A stretch of DNA of 64,000 bases from Gammaproteobacteria bacterium (GCA_947455595.1 CANGOP010000001.1:1-64000); one strand, 5' to 3'; positions 8,627 through 18,032 are shown, counted from the stretch's first letter. Program-made: numbers and translations. The notes: generated from the letters alone by a model not told the origin.

Positions 8627-9167
8627 GCACTCACTCTCTAAACTCGAAAAGTCCTCCGGCCGTCGCGGGAACGGAGCGCCGGGGCCACCGTAGATGGTGA
8701 TCGGATGCCGCTCCGGCGTAAAGCGGGAACATTTATATTCTATTGTATCTTTTTCGCAACGCTGGTCGGGGCGCACCAAAACGGCAACTTCAAGCCTGCA
8801 GCTTGATCTTGTTTCCCACAATATAACCGATATTGCGCATTTATCGGCTAGAAAGCCCCACCTTTATCCAAAATCCATCAAAATTCATGGGTCTCCTTCC
8901 CAATAGGCTCGCGCTGCCATCGCTGCTAATTGCCGCCTATTTATTGATTTTTTGTGAATCGTTGCGTTAAGGTGCAATCAGAGGAGTGCTAAAGCGCTAC
9001 GGAAGTCTGTTGGATTTTGTCATCACCCAGAGTGTTTCTGGACGTTGGCGCATCCATGGAGGGCTGTTAGTTGGCATGGCGCTTCACTAGATTTTGATCC
9101 AAGGGACCGGCGCGTTTGCTTTTGTAGAAGCGCGACAATGCTTAAAAAAAACTGAGGGCAGTTACTC
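8627..9167. other. 541-base divergent intergenic region before the TonB-dependent receptor
   Basis: An AT-rich region (especially 8730-8960) between two divergent genes. It carries a 6-bp inverted repeat, CCGATA (8827-8832) and TATCGG (8842-8847), with nine bases between, a possible operator. The receptor start is preceded by GAGGGCAG at 9151-9158. I find no Fur-like palindrome, no convincing small gene and no confident -35/-10 pair. Confidence 0.4.
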
Positions 9168-12100
9168 ATGTCTAATCATCGCAATCACCAGTTGCATTCG
9201 GCTGTGCGCTTTGCGCTCGCCGCAGGCGCCGCTGCCGCCGCATCCGGTGCGGCACAAGCTGCAGAAACGGCAAATTCGGCCGTGCTTGAAGAAATCGTCG
9301 TTACGGGCTCGCGCATCGCGGCGCCGAACGAAGTGTCGATCAGCCCCGTCATCGCGGTGTCCGCGGCGGACATCGAGCAGCGTGGCATCACACGCATCGA
9401 AGACCTTCTTACCCAGTTGCCGCAGGTGTATGCCTCGCAGAACTCGGCCGTTTCGAACGGCTCAGACGGCACGGCAACGGTGAGCTTGCGTGGCCTGGGC
9501 GCGAATCGCACCCTCGTTCTCGTCAACGGCCGTCGCTTGGGTCCTGGCGACCCGGGCACGAGCGCGTCTGACCTTAACCAGATTCCGAGCGAACTCGTTG
9601 AGCGCGTCGAAGTGCTCACCGGTGGCGCATCGTCCGTTTATGGCGCCGACGCCGTTGCCGGCGTTGTGAACTTCAAGCTCAACAATCACTTCGAGGGCTT
9701 CAAGGTCACGACCAGCTACGGTCTGTACGACCATAAGCAGCATGACCCGATGGGCGTGCAGGAAGTGCTCTCGGACTTCAACTCGAACTACAACCAGAGC
9801 TTCGCGGCAGCCCCGTCCAGTGTCCACACGGGCTTCACGAAAGACATCTCGGCGATGTTTGGCTTCAATACCGCCGACGGTAAGGGTAACGTCACGACGT
9901 ACGCGAGCTACCGTAATGTCGCTGGCGTTCTGCAGTCGAAGTACGATTACAGCGCCGCGACGCTCGGTTCGGGCTATTGCTGCAGCAGCAGCTACGACGG
10001 CCGATTCTCGGTGTCTGGCTCCTCGACCTCTTATCCGGGTCGCGTCCGGCTCGTAAACGATCACGGCGTTAACCTGCCGAGCTCGCAAGGTGGTGGTAGC
10101 AAGGTCCTTCTTCCGAAGGCTGATGGCTCGGGCCTCCTGAGCTTCGGAAACGCAAACCGTTATAACTACGGCCCGCTGAACTATTACATGCGTCCTGACG
10201 AGCGTTACTCGGCGGGTGCATTTGCTCACTATGAATTCAACGAGCACGCAGACGTTTACACTGAAATTCAGTACGTAAACGACCACACGCTGGCGCAGAT
10301 CGCGCCGTCGGGTGCGTTCTACGGCACCGGCCCTTACAAGACCAATTGCGCCAATCCCCTCCTCACTCAGGCTGAAATCAATCAGTGGCAGTGCGGTGAT
10401 GGTGAAGGCGGCGTCAATGCTGCGAAGGACCTCTACCTGTTGCTCGGCCGACGCAACGTGGAAGGCGGTCCTCGTATCGACGACCTGACCCACTCGTCGT
10501 GGCGTTATGTGCTTGGCACGAAGGGCAAGATTGATTCGGTTTGGGATTACGACGCGTATTACTCGAACGCGATCACCGAGCTGAGCGAGACTTACCTGAA
10601 CGATCTGTCCATCTCGCGTATGAAGAACGCGCTGGATGTGGTCACCGATCCGACCACCGGCGCGGCGGTCTGCCGTTCGGTGATCACCGGTACTGACAAG
10701 AACTGCGTGCCGTACAATATCTGGTCGCCAGGTGGTGTGACGAAGCAGGCGTTGGCCTATATCTCGACGCCGCTCGTCTCCATCGGTAAGACGACCCAGC
10801 AGGAAGTTTCCGTGAACGTCACGGGTGACCTCGGCAAGTACGGCGTCAAGGTGCCGAGTGCCGCTTCTGGCCTTAAGGTCAATATCGGTGCTGAATGGCG
10901 TGAAGTGACCTCGGAATTCAAGCCGGATCTCGAGTACCAGCTCGGTGATGCGGCAGGCGGCGGTTCCCCGATTCTGCCGGTCAGTGGTGCGGTGATTTCT
11001 CGCGAAGCTTTCGTCGAAGCGCGCTTGCCGTTGATTGACGACAAGCCGTTCGCGAAGTCAGTTGCGTTGGAAGGCGGGTTCCGCTACTCCGACTACTCGA
11101 TTGGCTTCCAGACCAACAGCTTCAAGTTGGGTCTCGAGTGGCAGCCGGTCAACGACATCCGCGTTCGCGGTAGCTTTGCGCGCGCTGTGCGTGCGCCGAA
11201 CATCGTCGAGTTGTACGCCGTGCAGCACGTCGGGCTTGATGGCTCGAGTGATCCTTGCGCAACCAATGGCAGCTACACTTTGGAGCAGTGCATTAAGTTG
11301 GGCGTTACGCCTGATCAGTACGGCACCATCGATCCGAACCCAGCGGCGCAGTACAACGGCTACTATGGCGGTAACCCGAACCTGAAGCCGGAAACGGCGA
11401 CGACGAAGACCTTCGGCGTGGGCTTCACCCCTTCGTTCCTGCCCGGGTTCCGTGCGCAGGTTGACTACTACGACATCAAGATCAACGACACGATCAGCAA
11501 CATCGGCCCAAGCACGATCATGAGCTTGTGCGCCAACAAGGATCTTTTCTGTGACTTGATCCACCGTGACGTGAACGGTTCGCTCTGGGTGTCGAACGAC
11601 GGCTATGTTATTGACCCGCTGGGCAACAATGGCTCGCTGCAGACGAAGGGCTTCGACGTCGAGTTGTCGTACACGTTCGATCTGGGTCGCGCTGGTAAGG
11701 TCCGTACCGGCCTCGTCGGTACAAAGTCCACGGCCTTCATCGCGATCCCGCTCACCTCGCAGCCGGACAGCGGTTACGATTGCGTTGGATACTACGGCAA
11801 CAGCTGTGGCGATCCGAAGCCGAAGTGGCGTCATACGATGAACGCGACGTGGATGACCCCGTGGCATGGCACGGACATCACGTTGAGCTGGCGTTACTTC
11901 GGTAAGGTCGACGTGGACGGCCTGAATCCGAACCCGAACGTCAGCGTCGACGGCACGACCAATCCCGCCGCGTGCGAGTTCGCGCCAGGTCTTGCTTGCG
12001 TATCGAACACCGATGCGCATATCAAGGCTTGGAGCTACTTGGACCTGTCGGGTTCGATCCAGGTCAACGACCGCGTCACGTTCCGCGTTGGCATCAACAA

Positions 12101-12227
12101 CGTCCTCGACAAGGATCCGCCGATCATTGGTGCTTCCAACATCGGCGGCGGCAACGGCAACACCTTCCCGTCCATGTACGACGCCCTCGGTCGCTACGTG
12201 TTCGGTCAGGTCTCGGTGCAGTTCTAA
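9168..12227 (+). CDS. TonB-dependent outer-membrane receptor with seven cysteine pairs
   Basis: A 1019-residue receptor. A signal peptide ends near residue 30 (SGAAQAAE). The TonB-box region is EEIVVTGSRI at about 41-50. The plug follows, with RIEDLLTQLPQV, VSLRGLGANRTLVLVNGRR and VEVLTGGASSVYGADAVAGVVN, then a beta barrel that ends in the terminal Phe of QVSVQF, the usual BAM signal. The mature protein has exactly 14 cysteines, in seven neighbouring pairs (for example YCC, CANKDLFC, CVGYYGNSC, CEFAPGLAC), all in loop-like Gly/Asn-rich segments, so external disulfides are likely. Such receptors import scarce substrates with TonB energy. The substrate is unknown. The flanking sulfotransferases and oxygenases suggest a peptide ligand or modified receptor. 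Confidence 0.93.
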   Translation: MSNHRNHQLHSAVRFALAAGAAAAASGAAQAAETANSAVLEEIVVTGSRIAAPNEVSISPVIAVSAADIEQRGITRIEDLLTQLPQVYASQNSAVSNGSDGTATVSLRGLGANRTLVLVNGRRLGPGDPGTSASDLNQIPSELVERVEVLTGGASSVYGADAVAGVVNFKLNNHFEGFKVTTSYGLYDHKQHDPMGVQEVLSDFNSNYNQSFAAAPSSVHTGFTKDISAMFGFNTADGKGNVTTYASYRNVAGVLQSKYDYSAATLGSGYCCSSSYDGRFSVSGSSTSYPGRVRLVNDHGVNLPSSQGGGSKVLLPKADGSGLLSFGNANRYNYGPLNYYMRPDERYSAGAFAHYEFNEHADVYTEIQYVNDHTLAQIAPSGAFYGTGPYKTNCANPLLTQAEINQWQCGDGEGGVNAAKDLYLLLGRRNVEGGPRIDDLTHSSWRYVLGTKGKIDSVWDYDAYYSNAITELSETYLNDLSISRMKNALDVVTDPTTGAAVCRSVITGTDKNCVPYNIWSPGGVTKQALAYISTPLVSIGKTTQQEVSVNVTGDLGKYGVKVPSAASGLKVNIGAEWREVTSEFKPDLEYQLGDAAGGGSPILPVSGAVISREAFVEARLPLIDDKPFAKSVALEGGFRYSDYSIGFQTNSFKLGLEWQPVNDIRVRGSFARAVRAPNIVELYAVQHVGLDGSSDPCATNGSYTLEQCIKLGVTPDQYGTIDPNPAAQYNGYYGGNPNLKPETATTKTFGVGFTPSFLPGFRAQVDYYDIKINDTISNIGPSTIMSLCANKDLFCDLIHRDVNGSLWVSNDGYVIDPLGNNGSLQTKGFDVELSYTFDLGRAGKVRTGLVGTKSTAFIAIPLTSQPDSGYDCVGYYGNSCGDPKPKWRHTMNATWMTPWHGTDITLSWRYFGKVDVDGLNPNPNVSVDGTTNPAACEFAPGLACVSNTDAHIKAWSYLDLSGSIQVNDRVTFRVGINNVLDKDPPIIGASNIGGGNGNTFPSMYDALGRYVFGQVSVQF

Positions 12228-12252
12228 GAACTTAGGTTCTTTGAGCGATGAG

Positions 12253-12284
12253 AACGGCGGGCTTAGGCCCGCCGTTTTCTTTTG
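12253..12284 (+). terminator. Intrinsic terminator after the TonB-dependent receptor
   Basis: A perfect 10-bp GC-rich stem (AACGGCGGGC at 12253-12262, paired with 12267-12276) with a TTAG loop is followed by TTCTTTT. It lies 26 bases after the receptor stop. It should end most receptor transcripts, so the downstream sulfotransferase may depend on read-through or its own promoter. Confidence 0.85.
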
Positions 12285-12311
12285 TGAGGTGGAGAAGCGT
12301 AGAGTTTGACG

Positions 12312-13925
12312 ATGTGGAACGAGAATGAGCGTAACGAGATCCGGCGTATCCATGACATGGCTGCGCGAGGGCATCTGCCCGAGGCCATAGCGGCCGCGGG
12401 TGCCGCGCTACTTGCTGGAACAGAGCATCCCGTGCTCTTGAATCTCGCGGCGCTAGCGCGCGAACAGGCGGGCCAACTTGATGAGGCGCTCGTGCTTCTG
12501 GATCGGGCGTTGCAATTGATGCCCCAGGACGTAGCGTGTCTAAACGCTAAAGGCCTACTGCTGTTACGCATGGAGCGGGCGGCCGATGCGCTAAGCTGCT
12601 TCGATCGAGTTGTCGCGATTTCGCCAGAGATTCCTTTCGGGCATGTTAATCGCGGTAATGCGATGGTGATGCTCGGAGAGATGTCGAAGGCTGAAGCTTT
12701 TTTTCGTGATGCATTAGCGCGTGACTCAGCTCATCCCTTGGCGTTAGCCGGTCTTGCATCGGTTGCCAGTGCCCGCGGCGATCATGATCGCGCTCGAACT
12801 GCGGCACTTGCCGCGCTTAATGCGCGTGCGGGTATCGCTGATGCTGTACTCGCGCTGGCGGCGGCTGATCTGGCAGAGAACCAAGTCGAAGAGGCGCAGG
12901 CGAGAGTGCAGCGCTTTTTGGCTCAACCGAATGTGACACAGTTGGATCGTGCGCGCGGCCTCGTGTTACTCGGAGATGTGTTTGATGCGAAGGGCGACCA
13001 TAGGCGCGCGTTTGCCGAGTATGTCTCGGCCAATAATGTGTTCCATGAGATCTACGCGCCCCGATTTAGTATTGATCTAGGGGCCGCCGATTATGCGCGT
13101 CGCCTCATTAAGACTCTGGATTCCACGACGCCGAGCACATGGGCGCAGCGCAGACCGGACCGTCACGCTGTTGGGCATGTTTTTTTGATCGGATTTCCAC
13201 GATCGGGAACCACTCTGCTTGAGCTGATTCTTGATGGAAGCGCTCAAATTTCGAGCTTGGAAGAAAAGGAATCTCTGATTGAGGGAATTCGGGCATTTAT
13301 GCGAGATCCCGATGACTTGAGTCGACTCATTCATGCGAGTGAAGAAGAGCTTGAGCGCTATCGCGACGCCTACTGGGATGCGGTGATGGCGGAAGGTGTC
13401 TCACTTGCCGGAAAGATATTTGTAGATAAATATCCGCTGAATACGCTGAAGCTTCCGCTGATTGCGCGATTGTTCCCGGATGCGAAAATTATCTTCGCAG
13501 TGCGCGATCCACGAGATGTCGTCCTGAGTTGTTTTCGGCGCCAATTCAAGATGAGTGCGCCGATGTATGAAATGCTGACGATTGAAGACACGGCTGCTTA
13601 TTACAATGCGGTCATGCATCTCGCAGACCGTTGCTTGAAGCTCATGGGTATGACCGCATTAGAGGTGCGCCATGAGGATCTCATCGCAAATTTTCAGCCC
13701 CAGATGGATGCGGTCTGCCGGTACTTGGGGTTGCAGTGGACCAGCGTGATGGCGGATTTTGCGGAGCGCGCTAAAACACGCCCGCAGGCGACACCCAGTA
13801 CGGCCCAGCTCGCGAGGGGGTTGGATCGCAGAACCGTGCAGCATTGGCGCCACTATGAGACCGAAATGAAGCCGGTGCTGTCCACGCTATCACTTTGGGT
13901 CGAGCGGTTCGGCTACGACAAGTAA
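12312..13925 (+). CDS. TPR-containing sulfotransferase family protein (copy 2)
   Basis: A 537-residue protein with several TPR units over residues 1-240 and a sulfotransferase domain from about 290. The PAPS loop is FLIGFPRSGTTLLELIL (PRSGTT near 296), and the second motif is FAVRDPRDVVLSCFRRQF near 395. The PRSGTTLLE form and the catalytic-type glutamates (SLEEKES) resemble tyrosylprotein-sulfotransferase-like enzymes. It is clearly different in sequence from copy 1 on the other side of the receptor. The ATG at 12312 is chosen. An in-frame TTG at 12306 is better spaced from AGGTGGAG (12287-12294), so translation could begin there. It starts 84 bases after the receptor gene. Confidence 0.87.
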   Translation: MWNENERNEIRRIHDMAARGHLPEAIAAAGAALLAGTEHPVLLNLAALAREQAGQLDEALVLLDRALQLMPQDVACLNAKGLLLLRMERAADALSCFDRVVAISPEIPFGHVNRGNAMVMLGEMSKAEAFFRDALARDSAHPLALAGLASVASARGDHDRARTAALAALNARAGIADAVLALAAADLAENQVEEAQARVQRFLAQPNVTQLDRARGLVLLGDVFDAKGDHRRAFAEYVSANNVFHEIYAPRFSIDLGAADYARRLIKTLDSTTPSTWAQRRPDRHAVGHVFLIGFPRSGTTLLELILDGSAQISSLEEKESLIEGIRAFMRDPDDLSRLIHASEEELERYRDAYWDAVMAEGVSLAGKIFVDKYPLNTLKLPLIARLFPDAKIIFAVRDPRDVVLSCFRRQFKMSAPMYEMLTIEDTAAYYNAVMHLADRCLKLMGMTALEVRHEDLIANFQPQMDAVCRYLGLQWTSVMADFAERAKTRPQATPSTAQLARGLDRRTVQHWRHYETEMKPVLSTLSLWVERFGYDK

Positions 13926-13942
13926 CGATCAGGCTGATCGGT

Positions 13943-14488
13943 CTAGCGCGTCGCCGGTCGAAATTCGACCCGATCGCCCCGCATTAATCCGAGCTGCCGG
14001 CTAGTGCCGCCACCCAATTCGAGAACCTGGCTGGCCAATCCTTGTGAAGGTAGTGGCGCCAACGATAAGGGCGTCGCGTTCTCAATGATGTTCACGACCT
14101 TGTTATCCGGTCCGATGTAGAGCAGATCGAGCGGAATGTAGGTGTTCTTCATCCAGAAGGTCAGGATCGTGGCCTGTTCGAATACGAACAGCATGCCCTG
14201 ATCGGGCGGTAATGACTTGATGAACATGAGCCCCTGTTCGCGGCGTGCGTCAGTGGCGGCCAGCCAAACATTGAATCGACGGTCCGGGTGGTTGCCGCGC
14301 ACCGTGACCTGCCCTTTTGGAAGCCTCTCGAGAGGCTCAACCATCGGATCTGAGAGTGCTCGGAGCGCGGCCAGTGCCGTGAAGACAATGAAGAAGCCGA
14401 GATAGAACGACCGACGCATGTCGAGGTGCCGGATAGGCTGATTCATGAGCATTCTCAATGGCGTTAAGGCGAGCGTTAAGTATCGCAT
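13943..14488 (-). CDS. DUF192 domain-containing protein, membrane anchored
   Basis: A 181-residue protein. A hydrophobic segment at about residues 27-44 (FYLGFFIVFTALAALRAL) precedes a DUF192 domain, recognisable from ATDARREQGLMF, MLFVFEQATILTFWMKNTYIPLDLLYI, VLELGGGTS and GLMRGDRVEF. DUF192 proteins are small periplasmic or secreted proteins without an established activity. The ATG at 14488 is preferred because GAGG lies at a good distance and it begins nine bases after the glgB stop on the same strand. A later ATG at 14419 begins just before the hydrophobic segment and is a reasonable alternative. Confidence 0.85.
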   Translation of the reverse strand: MRYLTLALTPLRMLMNQPIRHLDMRRSFYLGFFIVFTALAALRALSDPMVEPLERLPKGQVTVRGNHPDRRFNVWLAATDARREQGLMFIKSLPPDQGMLFVFEQATILTFWMKNTYIPLDLLYIGPDNKVVNIIENATPLSLAPLPSQGLASQVLELGGGTSRQLGLMRGDRVEFRPATR

Positions 14489-14497
14489 TCGGGCGCC

Positions 14498-16696
14498 TCA
14501 GCGTGCAGTCGTCGCCGTGTTCGACTTGCCGGAGTCGGCTGGCGTGAGCACGAGCACACCGAGTGGCGGCAGGCGAACGGTGGCGGAATAGGGTTCGCCC
14601 ATCGCCGGATCAGCAGAAGCTGTGACACCCCCTAGGTTGCCCACGTCTGTGCCGCCATAAAATTTCGAGTCGGTATTGAGGATCTCAATCCATGTTCCTG
14701 CCAAGGGCAGTCCGATGACGTGTCGCTCACGGGGAACCGGTGTCGCGTTCAGAATGATGACCAGGCGCTCTGTCGTGGTGCGTCTTTCGTACACGTAAAT
14801 CGAGCGCAGGTCGTCTTGTTCGGACAGAAAGCGCAGATTGTCCCCCTGCAGGTCATCGCCCTGCAGGGCATCGGACTCCCGGTAGAGTTGATTTAGGTCA
14901 GAGATCAGCTTTTCCAGCCCACGGACGGACGGGTCGTTGCGGCGTTCCCATGGCAAGCATGTCTGATGATCCCACTCATGGGGAGACGCCATCTCGGCGC
15001 CCATGAACAGCAGCTTGGCGCCCGGATGCGTCCACTGCCAGGCTAGGAGTAGACGCAGGTTCGCAAAACGCTGCCAGTCGTCCCCAGGCATTTTGCCGAA
15101 CAGGGAGCGCTTGCCGTGGACAACTTCGTCATGGCTGAGCGCGAGGACACCACGGTCTCGACGCGAGTACCGGCCAATGCGGGGCAGCGCGGCGTGGTGA
15201 TGTCGACGGAACAGGGGGTCCTCGCGGAAGTAGCGCAGTGAATCGTGCATCCAGCCGAGGTTCCACTTGTAGTCAAACCCGAGCCCGCCACGGCTGACTG
15301 CTTCGGTCACCCCCGGATAGAGCGAGGAGTCCTCTGCGATGAGGATCACCCCCGGGAATTCATCATGCAACGTCGCGGTCAGTTCTTTCAGGAAGGCAAT
15401 CGCGGCGAGATTTTCGGCTCCGCCCTGCGCATTCGGCACCCACTCCCCCTCACCGCGGTCGTAGTCCAGATAGAGCATCGCGGCGACCGCGTCGAACCGT
15501 AATCCGTCGACCTGGAAATCTCGTAGAAAACGCCGTGCGCTCGACAGTAGAAATGCGCGCACCATGGGGTTCTTCAGATCAAAGACCAGCGTGCCCCAGC
15601 CCTCATGACGACCCATACCGGGGTCGGCCTCCTCAAAAAGTGGTGCACCGTCGAATGCCGCGAGCGCGACGTCGTCTGAGGCGAAATGTCCCGGGACCCA
15701 ATCCAGAATGACCCCGAGACCTGCCCGATGGAGTCGATCGACGAAAGCGCGGAAGTCGTCCGCGGAGCCGTGACGGTTCGTGGGCGCATGGTACCCCGTC
15801 GTCTGATAGCCCCATGAACCCTCAAAGGGATGTTCGGTGATCGGCAGCAGTTCAACATGGGTAAATCGCATGGGGCCGACGTGGCGAACAATCCGTTCGG
15901 CCAAGGCCGCGTAGGTCGCTGATTCGGCAGGTCTGCGTAGAAATGAGCCGAGGTGCACTTCATAAATGCTCAGCGGATCGGTGGGGAGACGGCGACGGCG
16001 CTGGGCGAGCCAGTCCGAATCCTCGAATGGGTACTCTGAGACCGCGGGTATTCGCGCGCGCCAGCCCGGCCTTGGCTCGAATGCTCGGCCGCACGGGTCG
16101 GTGTGCCAAGCCCGACGCCCATCGGCGAGCACGACGTCAAAACCGTAAGGTGTCCCGGGTTCCGAACTGGGCAAAAATAAAGACCAGACGCCGGCGCTTG
16201 GGTGCGGATGCAGCGCAAGGGCGCCACCGGGCAGGGTCAGGAATACGCCGCGAGCGCGCGGCGCCCAGACGGCGAAGCGGGTGCCCATCACGCCTTGCCT
16301 TTCGAGCGGCTCAGCCCCTAAACAATCGGCCGCCTGCGGATCGGCGCTCCCTAAGGCCGCAACTTCTTCTGCGCTGAGCCCCGGACCAAACTGATACGGG
16401 TCGATCCGTTGCCGGCGGACACCAAAGCGGTCAGTCCAGTGGACGCGGTAATAGGTCGGTAAGGTCGAACGCTCGCCGAGCCACGCGTAGAGCGAGGACA
16501 CGCCGCAATGCTGCATCCGGCGTCGGCCCTCCAGGCTGACCTCCGTGGCGCCGTCACCGATATACGTCAGGATGAGCGCCTGCCGGCCCAGGTTGTGGAC
16601 GCCCAGTAACTGACTGACCAACGCGCCGTTCCCTTGGGCGAGGGCTTCGATTTCGGGGAGCCATCGTTGTAGTGCTTTTTGTAGCGCTGCGGTCAT
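14498..16696 (-). CDS. glgB: 1,4-alpha-glucan branching enzyme
   Basis: A 732-residue GH13 enzyme, the usual GlgB length. An N-terminal region (1-120), a CBM48-like module (about 140-220), the catalytic barrel and a C-terminal beta domain are present in order. Catalytic residues are D402 in GLRFDAV, E455 in LIAEDSS and D523 in ALSHDEVVHGK. GlgB cuts alpha-1,4 chains and reattaches them by alpha-1,6 links during glycogen synthesis in the cytoplasm. It is divergent from glgC, with only 61 bases between start codons, so the two likely share a regulatory region. The DUF192 gene follows nine bases after its stop. Confidence 0.97.
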   Translation of the reverse strand: MTAALQKALQRWLPEIEALAQGNGALVSQLLGVHNLGRQALILTYIGDGATEVSLEGRRRMQHCGVSSLYAWLGERSTLPTYYRVHWTDRFGVRRQRIDPYQFGPGLSAEEVAALGSADPQAADCLGAEPLERQGVMGTRFAVWAPRARGVFLTLPGGALALHPHPSAGVWSLFLPSSEPGTPYGFDVVLADGRRAWHTDPCGRAFEPRPGWRARIPAVSEYPFEDSDWLAQRRRRLPTDPLSIYEVHLGSFLRRPAESATYAALAERIVRHVGPMRFTHVELLPITEHPFEGSWGYQTTGYHAPTNRHGSADDFRAFVDRLHRAGLGVILDWVPGHFASDDVALAAFDGAPLFEEADPGMGRHEGWGTLVFDLKNPMVRAFLLSSARRFLRDFQVDGLRFDAVAAMLYLDYDRGEGEWVPNAQGGAENLAAIAFLKELTATLHDEFPGVILIAEDSSLYPGVTEAVSRGGLGFDYKWNLGWMHDSLRYFREDPLFRRHHHAALPRIGRYSRRDRGVLALSHDEVVHGKRSLFGKMPGDDWQRFANLRLLLAWQWTHPGAKLLFMGAEMASPHEWDHQTCLPWERRNDPSVRGLEKLISDLNQLYRESDALQGDDLQGDNLRFLSEQDDLRSIYVYERRTTTERLVIILNATPVPRERHVIGLPLAGTWIEILNTDSKFYGGTDVGNLGGVTASADPAMGEPYSATVRLPPLGVLVLTPADSGKSNTATTAR

Positions 16697-16757
16697 GTGG
16701 CCTTGGCTTGCAGGGGTCTAAGGGCAAGGTAACATAGGCAAAAAGGAAGGGCCCCGG

Positions 16758-18032
16758 ATGACCGAGCGTACGCCAACCACGACTTCTGGACGATATGTCT
16801 CTCGCCTGACCAGCGGAACATTGGCGATCATCATGGCGGGAGGTCGCGGGGAGCGGTTGAAGCAGTTGACGGTCAGTCGCGCCAAACCGGCAACACCGTT
16901 CGGTGGCAAGTTCCGCATCATTGATTTCGTCCTCTCGAATTGCGTGAATTCCGGCATCCGTCAGATCGCCGTGCTGACCCAATACAAAGGCCAGTCGCTG
17001 ATAGAGCACGTTCAGCGCGGCTGGGGCTATCTGCGTGGCGAGTTCGGCGAATTCGTGAGCGTGATTCCAGCCCAGCAACAGATCGGGCCGCATTGGTATC
17101 AAGGCACCGCGGATGCGGTCTATCAAAATCTTGAGTTCATTCGATCGCACTCGCCGAAGTACGTGTTGATCTTGGCCGGTGATCACATCTACACCATGGA
17201 CTACGGTCCGATGATCGCCGCCCATGTCGAGAAGAATGCCGATGTCTCGATAGGCGTTGTCGAGGTGCCGAAGAGCCTGGCTCGTGAATACGGCGTGCTG
17301 TCGGTCGATACGACCAATCGGGTGATTCGCTTCAATGAAAAGCCCAAGGAGCCTGAGACCGTGCCGGGTCGACCTGACATCGCGCTCGCTTCAATGGGCA
17401 TCTATATTTTCAATGCGGATCTGCTCGATAGCATGCTGACGAATGACGCAGCACAGCTGGATTCAGCTCACGACTTTGGTAAGAACATCATCCCGATCGC
17501 GCTCGAGAGTCGCGCTGTTTACGCATACGCATTTCAGGACGTGCGCACAAAAGCGCAGGCCTACTGGCGCGATGTCGGAACATTGGACGCTTACTACGAA
17601 GCCAACATGGAATTGGTCCATGTGCGCCCTGAGTTAAACATTTACGATGACGAATGGCCGATCTGGACGTATCAACTGCAGCGTCCTCCGGCTAAGTTCA
17701 TTTTGGATGACCCGTCAACCGGTCGCGTCGGTTCGGCGCTCAACTCGATGGTTTCGGCGGGCTGCATCATTTCCGGCGCGAGTGTTCGCTCATCGCTGCT
17801 GTTCTCGGATGTTCGGGTCGAAGAATGCTCGGTCGTTGAGCAATCTGTCCTGTTGCCGCGGGTCTCGATCGGTCGCGGTTGCGTGATCCGGCGCGCGATT
17901 CTCGATGAAGGCTGTATCGTTCCCGATGATATGCAGATCGGAGTAGACGCCTACACCGATGCGAGTCGTTTTGAGGTCACCGAGAAAGGGGTAGTGCTGG
18001 TCACTGCCCAGATGCTGCAAGCGCTGGTCTGA
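16758..18032 (+). CDS. glgC: Glucose-1-phosphate adenylyltransferase
   Basis: A 424-residue ADP-glucose pyrophosphorylase. The nucleotide-binding signature GGRGERLKQLT is at 28-38, followed by KPATPFGGKFRIIDFVLSNC. The glucose-1-phosphate region includes FNEKPKEP and ASMGIYIF. A left-handed beta-helix end domain carries GSALNSMVSAGCIISG and VEQSVLLPRVSIGRGC. GlgC makes ADP-glucose from ATP and glucose-1-phosphate, the committed step of bacterial glycogen synthesis, and is normally allosterically controlled. The start follows AGGAAGG. malQ lies 89 bases downstream in the same direction. Confidence 0.97.
   Translation: MTERTPTTTSGRYVSRLTSGTLAIIMAGGRGERLKQLTVSRAKPATPFGGKFRIIDFVLSNCVNSGIRQIAVLTQYKGQSLIEHVQRGWGYLRGEFGEFVSVIPAQQQIGPHWYQGTADAVYQNLEFIRSHSPKYVLILAGDHIYTMDYGPMIAAHVEKNADVSIGVVEVPKSLAREYGVLSVDTTNRVIRFNEKPKEPETVPGRPDIALASMGIYIFNADLLDSMLTNDAAQLDSAHDFGKNIIPIALESRAVYAYAFQDVRTKAQAYWRDVGTLDAYYEANMELVHVRPELNIYDDEWPIWTYQLQRPPAKFILDDPSTGRVGSALNSMVSAGCIISGASVRSSLLFSDVRVEECSVVEQSVLLPRVSIGRGCVIRRAILDEGCIVPDDMQIGVDAYTDASRFEVTEKGVVLVTAQMLQALV

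Noticed and set aside
8627-8821. 65-codon upstream extension of TPR-sulfotransferase copy 1
   Set aside because: Cys/Arg-rich, not TPR-like, and it occupies the divergent regulatory region; the start at 8626 has a ribosome site.
9462-10493. A 343-codon open frame on the minus strand inside the receptor gene
   Set aside because: It lies wholly antisense to a clear TonB-dependent receptor, has no family likeness and is rich in Arg and Val as expected from codon-bias shadows in GC-rich DNA.
11058-12374. A 438-codon antisense frame across the receptor end
   Set aside because: Same reason as the other receptor shadow; it also runs through the terminator and into the next gene.
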